This document shows, in pieces, positions 25,669-32,508 of a stretch of DNA of 44,819 bases. Under the pieces are notes generated by a model. The model saw only the letters and a program-made list of their open reading frames with translations, had not been told where the DNA came from and did no database searches. Source of the DNA: ZC4RG29 sp036381475 (GTDB taxonomy: Bacteria > Bacteroidota > Bacteroidia > Cytophagales > Cyclobacteriaceae); assembly GCA_036381475.1 (NCBI GenBank), contig DASVCT010000033.1, positions 1-44,819 of the forward strand, in the 5' to 3' direction. Numbering within the stretch: position 1 is the stretch's first letter; every line of letters starts with the position of its first letter. The position numbers and the translations under genes were made by a program.

Positions 25669-25810
25669 TAGAGGGGTATAGGGGTATAGGGTATATAGGG
25701 GGTCCACAGATTACGCAGTACACGCGCTTCTTCACTATCACTCTTCTCTGGGGTATCTGTATCGTTGGGCGATCGGTTGAAGTTTTGACAGTAACTTCGG
25801 GCGAGACGGA

Positions 25811-25858
25811 CTTCAACACTTCAACACATCAACACATCAACACTTCAACACTTCAGCA
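25811..25858. repeat. Tandem 8 bp array, CTTCAACA/CATCAACA
   Basis: Six consecutive 8-mers in the order CTTC, CTTC, CATC, CATC, CTTC, CTTC, the last with one change (CTTCAGCA). Each pair differs only at the second base. It ends 6 bases before the ThuA stop codon. Confidence 0.92.
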
Positions 25859-25864
25859 CACCGA

Positions 25865-26617
25865 TTACCGATCACCGACTGCCTGCCGTCCCATGGCGTA
25901 CAAAATTCCGCCAAGAATATGCTGACGGAATTCCGGTTCGGAGTACGCTTCGTCGGTGTGTCCGCCGCCGGTATAGAACGTGCGGCCACCGTCGAATTCC
26001 CGGTACCAGGCGATGGGGTGGTGTGCGCCGTTCTGTCCGCCCTCATAGCTGGATTCGTCCAGTTCACACAAGACGTGGATTCCCGTCACGATACTCTTGT
26101 AGTTATACCATTCGTCCGTTCGCATCCAGCGGTCGGGGAGATGCCGGGTAGCCGGATGGTTTTTATCCTTTACGACCACGGCCGCCTGCTGGGGTTTGGG
26201 GTGACTCTTGAAGTATGCTCCAACCAGCTCATTGTACCAGGGCCAGTCGTATTCAGTGTCTGCCGCCGCATGGATTCCAACGAAGCCACCGCCACCCCGG
26301 ATGTATTGTTCAAGTGCCGACTGCTGTTCGTCGTTGAGAACGTCGCCAGTGGTGCTGAGGAATACGACGGCCTTGAATCGGGAAAGGTCCTTTGAGTTGA
26401 AAATCGCGGCGTCGTCGGTAGCTTCAACGGCAAACGCATTCTCACGGGCAAGTTCTTTAATGGCGGCTATACCCGCTGGAATCGACTTGTGAACAAATCC
26501 TGCCGTTTTGTGGAATACAAGAATTACCTCTCCGCTCGTCGTAGACTGCTGTCCACAGGCCTGCCATAGTAAGGTAAGGGTGCAGACCATCACGAGTGCT
26601 GTTCGTCTGAAAATCAT
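25865..26617 (-). CDS. ThuA-domain lipoprotein
   Basis: 250-residue envelope protein with a lipoprotein signal (L-L-W-Q-A-C, Cys21) and one ThuA domain, a class-I-glutamine-amidotransferase-like fold often found in Bacteroidota glycan-use proteins. Family blocks seen: V-F-H-K-T-A-G-F-V-H-K-S-I near residue 34, G-G-G-G-F-V-G-I-H-A-A-A-D-T near 110, and the C-terminal G-G-R-T-F-Y-T-G-G-G-H-T. The biochemical function of ThuA is not settled; sugar oxidation or trehalose-linked roles have been suggested. The last residues V-G-D-R and the stop derive from the adjacent CCGATTACCGATCACCGA repeat. It converges on GH65 across the repeat gap. Confidence 0.9.
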   Translation of the reverse strand: MIFRRTALVMVCTLTLLWQACGQQSTTSGEVILVFHKTAGFVHKSIPAGIAAIKELARENAFAVEATDDAAIFNSKDLSRFKAVVFLSTTGDVLNDEQQSALEQYIRGGGGFVGIHAAADTEYDWPWYNELVGAYFKSHPKPQQAAVVVKDKNHPATRHLPDRWMRTDEWYNYKSIVTGIHVLCELDESSYEGGQNGAHHPIAWYREFDGGRTFYTGGGHTDEAYSEPEFRQHILGGILYAMGRQAVGDR

Positions 26618-26847
26618 AGAATCAAGATAGTAAAGTTTACAAGGCCAACCGTGCGAATCGGGTTGATTGGTCGAATTTACAATTATTACTGTATGCCGGT
26701 CGAATTTTACTGCAACGGCAGATTTCGCGGCATATACTTTGTTTTCACCGTCTTGTATTTATTCTTTTGTTTGCGCTCACGCATGGGGATTGGACGGATG
26801 CTCAACAGCAAGATAAGAACTCGGTTAAATGTCTAAACATCAGCGAC

Positions 26848-27579
26848 GTGCAGGAAGTAATTATAGTGACGGGCGGTTCGCGCGGAATTGGAGCGGCGAC
26901 CGTAAGGAAGGCGGCGGAACACGGCTACGCGGTATGCATCAACTATCGAAATCATCGCAAGGCGGCCGAGCAACTCAGGGATGAGATTGGCCGTTCCGGT
27001 GGGAGAGCGATAACGGTTGCTGCTGACGTTTCAGTGGAGGCAGACGTGGTTCGCATGTTCAATATCGTTGATGACCAACTAGGGCCGGTTACTGCGTTGG
27101 TGAACAACGCAGCGATCCTGCCGAAGACCAAGCCCGTGCGTGACATGAGTTACGATCGGATACACGAGGTCTTCAGTACCAACGTGATCGGTCCGTTCAT
27201 TTGTGCGCGGGAAGCCGTCAGGAGAATGGCCCGATCGTGTGGCGGGCAGGGCGGCCGCATCGTCAACGTGTCATCGATTGTTGCCAAGTACGGCTCCCCT
27301 AATGAGGCAAACGACTATTCCGGATCAAAAGCCGCGCTTGAGGCCTTCACGATAGGACTGGCGCGAGAAGTGTCTGCAGAGGGAATTCGCGTCAATGCGG
27401 TACGGCCCAGCATGATTCATACGGACATGGTTGCCGACCGGATCGATCGGGCGCGGCGCGTACACCCCCTGAAGCGCCCTGGCACGCCGGAGGAGGTCGC
27501 CAATACCATCCTCTGGTTGTTGTCCGATGAGGCCACCTACGTAGCCGGTGCGATTGTCGATGTCAACGGTGGGAGGTAA
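26848..27579 (+). CDS. SDR-family oxidoreductase
   Basis: Short-chain dehydrogenase/reductase using NAD(P)H; the substrate is unknown. The cofactor motif T-G-G-S-R-G-I-G lies at the very N-terminus, N-N-A-A-I-L at about residue 90, and the active site is Ser in N-V-S-S plus Y-S-G-S-K (Tyr, Lys) near residue 160. The end V-A-G-A-I-V-D-V-N-G-G is standard. Start uncertain: the frame opens with TTG at 26767 but only the GTG at 26848 gives a family-like beginning (Q-E-V-I-I-V-T-G-G). The ATG at 26829 is out of frame. Length from GTG is 243 residues, normal for the family. Confidence 0.88.
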   Translation: MQEVIIVTGGSRGIGAATVRKAAEHGYAVCINYRNHRKAAEQLRDEIGRSGGRAITVAADVSVEADVVRMFNIVDDQLGPVTALVNNAAILPKTKPVRDMSYDRIHEVFSTNVIGPFICAREAVRRMARSCGGQGGRIVNVSSIVAKYGSPNEANDYSGSKAALEAFTIGLAREVSAEGIRVNAVRPSMIHTDMVADRIDRARRVHPLKRPGTPEEVANTILWLLSDEATYVAGAIVDVNGGR

Positions 27580-27653
27580 CATCGCACGGCGAAACGTTTA
27601 GGTATTTTCAGCGGGGTTTGCTAAATTCGATTCAGAACCAACCCCACTTACCT

Positions 27654-28046
27654 ATGCAACAGAATGATTTCGACTCAGGAGCCGCAGGTGCTGTCGGCTT
27701 CATGATGATTGTCTACCTCGCCGTTTTTGTTATCATTATTGCCGGCATGTGGAAAACTTTCCAGAAGGCCGGCAAACCGGGATGGGCTGCAATCGTTCCC
27801 ATTTACAACTTCATTGTTTTACTGGAAATCACGGGTAAGCCGTTGTGGTGGATCATCCTTTTGCTGATTCCGTTGGTAAACCTCGTGATTGCGATTATCA
27901 TCTATCACAATGTCTCCCTATCCTTTGGCCACGGAGGCGGCATGACGGCACTCCTGATTCTGCTGCCCTTTGTCGGATGGCCCATGCTAGGCTTTGGTGA
28001 CTCCCAATATCAAGGTCCCGCGGGAGCTGCCGTTCCTTCGGCTTAG
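27654..28046 (+). CDS. DUF5684-type small membrane protein
   Basis: 130-residue membrane protein with about three hydrophobic segments. The central K-A-G-K-P-G-W-A-A-I-V-P-I-Y-N block is the hallmark of the DUF5684 family; its function is unknown. A glycine-rich H-G-G-G loop precedes the last helix, and the tail is short and polar. I chose ATG 27654 (M-Q-Q-N-D-F-D-S-G) over the frame opening at 27618. A strong terminator sits 21 bases after the stop, so the gene ends its transcript. Confidence 0.82.
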   Translation: MQQNDFDSGAAGAVGFMMIVYLAVFVIIIAGMWKTFQKAGKPGWAAIVPIYNFIVLLEITGKPLWWIILLLIPLVNLVIAIIIYHNVSLSFGHGGGMTALLILLPFVGWPMLGFGDSQYQGPAGAAVPSA

Positions 28047-28067
28047 AGAAGATCTACATGGTGTGAG

Positions 28068-28096
28068 AAAAAAGAGGGCAGAATGCCCTCTTTTTT
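28068..28096 (+). terminator. Intrinsic terminator after the DUF5684 gene
   Basis: Perfect 13 bp stem, with arms AAAAAAGAGGGCA and TGCCCTCTTTTTT, and a 3-base loop, GAA. The T-run continues to 28098. It insulates the following sensor gene. Confidence 0.92.
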
Positions 28097-28211
28097 TTGC
28101 GCGTGCATCCTTACATGTTGCCTGTAAGGTTTGGTGCCATCTTATTTTGTTATTGTGCGTGAAATTGCCCTCTATTGACGTGGGATTCTGAGTCCCTGTC
28201 ATGACAAACGT

Positions 28212-30263
28212 ATGGGCAACATGGTTAAAGACTGGCTGAGGTCGTACGGCCTGACGATTGCGGGGTACGCCCTGGGCATTGCCCTTCTCGCCAATTCGGG
28301 CCTGATATTTTATCTTTCAGTCGTTCACCGGGCTTCCGAGAGCGAACGCAATCGGGCGGAAAAGGCAGAACGATACCTCCGGGCATTGCGATCCGAAGCG
28401 GTGCACGCCGACTTCCTTGCCCGGGAGGCAATGCTCTGGAATGACGATGGTACCATCCGCCGGTATGAAAGTGCTGTCGGGGGTCTGGAAAATGCGTTCG
28501 ACAGCCTCACCTACAACCTGAGAAAGACAGGGTTCGATGACGCGCTAACGGGAAGAATGGAAATGCAGGTAGCCGATGTGCTCAAAACACACCGTCATTT
28601 TCTCGACTCCTTCCTGGCTCCGGATTCAACAGGTGTACGACCAAACCTGGCCACGCTCTCCTCGGCTTTTGACGCAGCCCATCGCGACTTCGCGCTCCTC
28701 GAAGCGTACATCAACGGAAGCGCTACCCGCGCATCGCTCGAGGACGCCTTTACTGCCATGCTCATCGTCCAGATTATCCTGCTTGCCTGCGTGCCGCTGG
28801 CGCTTGTACTGCCCGCCAGTGTACGCCGACTGAAACGCCGCCTCGTGAACCTCAACCGTGCGATCGACGACAGTAACAGGAAGTATGTCTTCGATTCCAT
28901 GGAAAACGTGAACATTGAAGACGAAGAGGCGATCAGGACGCGGCTGTTGAATAACCTCCGCCAGGCAGCCGGTTTCATCCAGGAAGTGTCGAAGAAAAAT
29001 TATGAAGTTCGCTGGGAGGGCATGAATGATTCGAACCGGGAAGCAAACCAGGACAACATCGCCGGTGAGCTGATCCGGATGCGCGAACTGATGAAGAAGG
29101 TCAAGGAGGAGGACGAAATCCGGATGTGGATGACCGAAGGCTTGTCGAAGTTCGGGGGTATCATTCAGAAGAACCAGCACGACATGCAATCGCTGGGAGA
29201 TGCCTTCATCTCTGCAGTAGTCAAATACCTCGATGCCCGCATCGGCGGACTGTACATCATCGAAGGAGAGGACGAAGAACCCTTCCTGGAACTCAAGGCG
29301 TGTTATGCGTACGAACGCAAAAAATTCATCACGCAGAAGGTAGGGATAGGAGAAGGACTTGTAGGGCAGACCTACCTGGAGCGTCAGACGGTGCACCTTC
29401 GCGAAGTCCCGCCCGGGTACCTGACGATCACGTCGACGCTGGGGGAAACGGAGCCGCGGTCTCTCCTGGTCGTACCGCTCATCGCAAACGACAGGATAGA
29501 AGGCATCCTGGAACTGGCTTCGCTGAACGAATACAAGCCTCATCACATCGAGTTCCTGGAGAAAGTGGGTGAAAGTCTTGCCGCATCGCTGATATCAGTG
29601 CGGTCGTCGGAACGGATGAGGACGCTGTTACAGAACGCCCAGCAACAGGCCGAGGAGGTCCGGGCGCAGGAGGAAGAGATGCGTCAAAACATGGAGGAAC
29701 TGGAAGCCACGCAGGAGCAAATGCAGCGACAGGTAAACGAGCTAAACCAACTACGCCACGATCTGGAAGTCGAGAAGTACCTTTTCAGCGCGCTGATGGA
29801 CAATATCCCGGAAGCGATATACTTTAAAGATCGCGACAGCCGCTTCATCCGCGTAAGCAAGTACCTGGCCACCCATTTCGGTAAAGAGGCTACCGAACTC
29901 ATTGGCAAGTCCGACTTCGACTTCCAGGACGAAGTCCACGCTCGTGAGGCGTTGGAGGACGAGCAAACCATTATGCGCACGCGTAAACCAAAACTCGACT
30001 ATGTCGAGCGCGAAGTGCTTAAAGACGGTTCTGAACACTACGTCTCCACCACCAAGATGCCATTGACGGATGCCCACGACGCTGTCGTCGGTACGTTTGG
30101 CATCTCGCGCGACGTCACACTCCTTAAGCGCACCGAAATCGAATTGCGGGAGAAAGAAAAAGTTCTTACCGAAATGCAGGAGAAAAGCCGCGCCCGCATC
30201 CACGACCTGGAAGCCAGGCTTGCGGAAGCCGAAAAGAAGCTTGCGGGGAGTAAACGCAAGTAG
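28212..30263 (+). CDS. Membrane GAF-PAS sensor, no output domain
   Basis: 683-residue inner-membrane protein: TM1 about residues 14-37, a helical periplasmic domain of about 145 residues, TM2 about 185-208, a HAMP-like linker, GAF about 315-470, a coiled coil (E-E-E-M-R-Q-N-M-E-E-L-E-A-T-Q-E-Q-M), PAS about 520-640 (F-S-A-L-M-D-N-I-P-E-A-I-Y-F-K-D, a PAS opening common in hybrid kinases), and a final charged coiled coil to the C-terminus. No kinase, cyclase or other output domain follows. From the linker to the end of GAF it parallels the sensor at 5287-7227, with matching positions such as T-E-G-x-x-x-F-G and V-K-Y-L-D-A. It is preceded by a terminator and converges on the DUF5777 gene with a single base between stops. 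Confidence 0.88.
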   Translation: MGNMVKDWLRSYGLTIAGYALGIALLANSGLIFYLSVVHRASESERNRAEKAERYLRALRSEAVHADFLAREAMLWNDDGTIRRYESAVGGLENAFDSLTYNLRKTGFDDALTGRMEMQVADVLKTHRHFLDSFLAPDSTGVRPNLATLSSAFDAAHRDFALLEAYINGSATRASLEDAFTAMLIVQIILLACVPLALVLPASVRRLKRRLVNLNRAIDDSNRKYVFDSMENVNIEDEEAIRTRLLNNLRQAAGFIQEVSKKNYEVRWEGMNDSNREANQDNIAGELIRMRELMKKVKEEDEIRMWMTEGLSKFGGIIQKNQHDMQSLGDAFISAVVKYLDARIGGLYIIEGEDEEPFLELKACYAYERKKFITQKVGIGEGLVGQTYLERQTVHLREVPPGYLTITSTLGETEPRSLLVVPLIANDRIEGILELASLNEYKPHHIEFLEKVGESLAASLISVRSSERMRTLLQNAQQQAEEVRAQEEEMRQNMEELEATQEQMQRQVNELNQLRHDLEVEKYLFSALMDNIPEAIYFKDRDSRFIRVSKYLATHFGKEATELIGKSDFDFQDEVHAREALEDEQTIMRTRKPKLDYVEREVLKDGSEHYVSTTKMPLTDAHDAVVGTFGISRDVTLLKRTEIELREKEKVLTEMQEKSRARIHDLEARLAEAEKKLAGSKRK

Positions 30264-30264
30264 C

Positions 30265-31161
30265 TTACCAGTTCTTTCCCGATTCCCTTGCCTTTTTCGA
30301 TAGCTGGAACGTACGTGTAATGTTGAAGCCGAAGTGGATGTCGCCGTCGAAGAAGTCCTCGGTCGTTTCCGCCGCGAAAATCCGTTCCATCATCCCTACC
30401 GTGTTGGTGAATACCAATTGGAACACGTGCCCGCCGGTCTCGATGTCAATTCCGACGCCGATCGCATCATGGTTGGGGTTGCCTTCCTTCTCATTCAGGC
30501 GTGCGTAATACTCCAGGTGCAGTGAAACACTGCGTGTGATACGAGCACGACCACCAAGACCCAACGCGATCAGGTCGTTGACAAACAGTTCCTGATCGAC
30601 CGCGTTGCGGTGTACCAGGAGGGGTGCGACCTGGAAGGAAAAGCCGGACGAAAACTTCCGGGCGAAGAGTGCCTGTAGCGCATAGGACATCCTGTCGCTG
30701 GAGCTTAGTCCCTCGTCCGCCCCGCTCTTGTTCGTCTTATATTGAGTGCTGGCCAGCAGGGTCAGCGTGAACGGGAAAGCCTCGGCGCCCGTGGCTTGCC
30801 GCAGGAGTTTGTATTTAAGGTAACCGTCATAACTCTTGTCATAGCTGCTTCGCCCCACGCCGATGCCAAGGCGGTCGGTAAGGCCATATTCCAGTCCGAG
30901 GCGAATGGTTGAAGCATCCAGACCCCAGAGATTGTATGAGCCACTGTTTAGCGTGCCGAAGCGGTGTGAAATAATGAACTCCAGCGCGCCTCCGGGCTTC
31001 GTTTCCACGGAATGGCCGTTGATGACCCGTGTGCCTTTGAATGTTTGCAGGGTGAGATCGGTTTGTTCGCCTTGCACTTTCTCCAGTTCTTCCAACAAAT
31101 CTTCCTGCGCGAACACAAAGAAGGTCATGAAAGAAAACAAAACCGTTACAAGAAGTCGCAT
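30265..31161 (-). CDS. DUF5777-family outer-membrane beta-barrel protein
   Basis: 298-residue predicted outer-membrane protein with a signal peptide of about 18 residues (L-F-S-F-M-T-F-F-V-F-A-Q). After a short acidic helix the protein is a chain of alternating strands with aromatic girdles, for example H-R-F-G-T-L-N-S-G-S-Y-N-L-W-G, ending G-F-N-I-T-R-T-F-Q-L; this matches DUF5777 barrels. Function is unknown. It begins 5 bases after YceI on the same strand, a pairing I associate with Bacteroidota genomes, so both probably serve one envelope process. Confidence 0.82.
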   Translation of the reverse strand: MRLLVTVLFSFMTFFVFAQEDLLEELEKVQGEQTDLTLQTFKGTRVINGHSVETKPGGALEFIISHRFGTLNSGSYNLWGLDASTIRLGLEYGLTDRLGIGVGRSSYDKSYDGYLKYKLLRQATGAEAFPFTLTLLASTQYKTNKSGADEGLSSSDRMSYALQALFARKFSSGFSFQVAPLLVHRNAVDQELFVNDLIALGLGGRARITRSVSLHLEYYARLNEKEGNPNHDAIGVGIDIETGGHVFQLVFTNTVGMMERIFAAETTEDFFDGDIHFGFNITRTFQLSKKARESGKNW

Positions 31162-31166
31162 AGTAT

Positions 31167-31703
31167 CTATTTTGGATTGTATGTTAAGTCCACCGTAATC
31201 TGAATTTCCTCCGATATGTTTTCCCAGAGCAGTTGTGGAATGCGGATGCCGTAATCGGCAAGGCGCACCGTGAAGCGGGTCTTCATGTGAATGGCGCCAT
31301 CTTTCACTTCGAAGCTGCCGGGTACATCGATTTCCTTAACGATCCCGTGGATCGTTAGCTTACCCTGGGCCCTGACCCGTTGGGGACCGCTCGCCGTCAT
31401 TGAGAACCCGGTGATCGTCCCCGAAAAAGTGGAGCGGGGAAACCGGTCGGATTCCATGTATTTGTCGTTAAAGTGCTCCTTCATGAGCTTCTTTTCAAAT
31501 TCGAAGTCCCGCACAGGTACCGAAAACGCAATACCGCCCGTAGCTGCGGTAAATATACTGGTTACGTTCCGGTTCGTCGCGCTTATGTCTTCGACGGGAG
31601 CGTCCGAGAAAAAAGAGATCACTCCTTGCTCGGCCATGTAACGCTGCGAAAAAGTATTGCTGACTGCCAGCAGCAACAGCAGCGCGGAAAAAATGATGCG
31701 CAT
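31167..31703 (-). CDS. YceI-family periplasmic protein
   Basis: 178-residue secreted lipocalin-like protein; YceI members bind long isoprenoid or lipid ligands in the periplasm. The start at 31703 gives a clear signal peptide (M-R-I-I-F-S-A-L-L-L-L-L-A-V-S-N-T-F-S-Q); the frame extends to 31814 without support. Family blocks include G-V-I-S-F-F-S-D-A-P near the mature N-terminus and the closing strand E-I-Q-I-T-V-D-L-T. It is the first gene of a YceI-DUF5777 pair. Confidence 0.88.
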   Translation of the reverse strand: MRIIFSALLLLLAVSNTFSQRYMAEQGVISFFSDAPVEDISATNRNVTSIFTAATGGIAFSVPVRDFEFEKKLMKEHFNDKYMESDRFPRSTFSGTITGFSMTASGPQRVRAQGKLTIHGIVKEIDVPGSFEVKDGAIHMKTRFTVRLADYGIRIPQLLWENISEEIQITVDLTYNPK

Positions 31704-31965
31704 TGGAATTGTCCTTGTGATAATGCCCGTTACTCTTTTGTCATCCATACAATCGAACCGCCGCCACAGTTGCCTGTGACATGCGTTTCCCGACGGAGGG
31801 AGCTTTTCCGCCACTAAAAATACATATTTAACGGAGCCGGTCCCGGAACCGTCCGGTCAGTTCGTGGAAAAGTGTGGAAATGTGGGGAATTTCGACCTGC
31901 CAAAAGACACTCATCGTCGGTCAGCATGCCTGTCCGGGCGGAAAAATTGACATGTGGGGGAAAGC

Positions 31966-31994
31966 CCAGACCGCCTGGACGGCCTGGATTTTTT
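31966..31994 (+). terminator. Stand-alone plus-strand terminator in a 300-base gap
   Basis: CCAGACCG and CGGCCTGG form a stem with one internal A-C mismatch and a 6-base loop, followed by ATTTTTT. The T-run is only on the plus-strand side, yet no plus-strand gene precedes it in the 31704-32006 gap. The rest of this gap shows no gene. Confidence 0.55.
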
Positions 31995-32006
31995 CAGCTT
32001 TTTGCC

Positions 32007-32219
32007 TCAGATGGCCGGTGACGACATCGACGCCAGCTGGGCATTTTTGCGGTGGTAGTAATTGTCAAGGATAAAAGATACAAGGGTTCTTTTGTCCAAC
32101 TCACTCTCTGTCAGGCGGTGACGTAAAATCCCCTTTTGGTACAGGAGAATCATCCTGACCCCGTTCTCTTCGGACACCCGGTACTCGTACGACTGCCCAT
32201 TGTAAAATACTTGTTTCAT
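32007..32219 (-). CDS. Small hypothetical protein, 70 residues
   Basis: I do not recognise it. It starts M-K-Q-V-F-Y-N-G-Q-S-Y-E-Y-R-V and has a plausible amino-acid composition for a compact cytoplasmic beta protein: alternating hydrophobics, then a helix (L-D-K-R-T-L-V-S-F-I-L-D-N-Y-Y), with no signal or membrane segment. It stands alone, with about 290 bases to the T9SS gene and 300 bases to YceI. Length and coding-like pattern support a real gene, but no motif confirms it. Confidence 0.5.
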   Translation of the reverse strand: MKQVFYNGQSYEYRVSEENGVRMILLYQKGILRHRLTESELDKRTLVSFILDNYYHRKNAQLASMSSPAI

Positions 32220-32436
32220 CTGGTCTGCTACGTTTTCGTGTGTGGATACTGAAAAACCATGCCAGACGCAAACGGTAGGGTTGCCCTGGCCAACTATAGA
32301 ACATGTTAAGCCGTTCCGTTTATCCCGACAGGTGGCCTAAAGTAACCCACCGACAAGGCGAAAATTTCATCTTCTGGCCATTCCAGTAACGGGGCGTACC
32401 TGTCGAAAATCCCATATGGGGCAGGCAATAAATAAT

Positions 32437-32476
32437 ATAACGTACTGGCTATGCAAAAATAACGTACCAGCTATTG
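32437..32476. promoter_or_regulatory. Direct repeat upstream of the T9SS cargo gene
   Basis: ATAACGTACTGGCTATG (32437-32453) recurs as ATAACGTACCAGCTATTG (32459-32476) at a 22-base offset, two helical turns. A perfect palindrome CCCATATGGG lies at 32411-32420. Both sit in the 100 bases before the start at 32509, where promoter and operator are expected. Function is inference. Confidence 0.45.
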
Positions 32477-32508
32477 CCTTTGTCATTCTTTCGCGTTTAT
32501 ATTCGTCC

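Larger units (their letters stand above)
25359..25715. repeat. Pair of direct repeats TATA + GGGGGTCCACAGATTACG
   Basis: The 22 bp unit, made of TATA followed by GGGGGTCCACAGATTACG, occurs at 25359-25380 and again at 25694-25715. Both copies come directly after GGGGTATA-type units. The two copies bracket the rest of the repeat region. Confidence 0.9.

Noticed and set aside
25195..25715. Possible CRISPR array
   Set aside because: Units are 8 bases, directly adjacent with no spacers, and no cas genes are in the window.
26829..26847. ATG at 26829 as the start of the SDR gene
   Set aside because: It is out of frame with the T-G-G-S-R-G-I-G motif; the GTG at 26848 is in frame and at the right distance.
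31874..32074. 66-codon plus-strand frame rich in Cys and Trp
   Set aside because: It runs through the terminator hairpin and into the reverse strand of the 70-residue ORF; the composition is unlike a protein.
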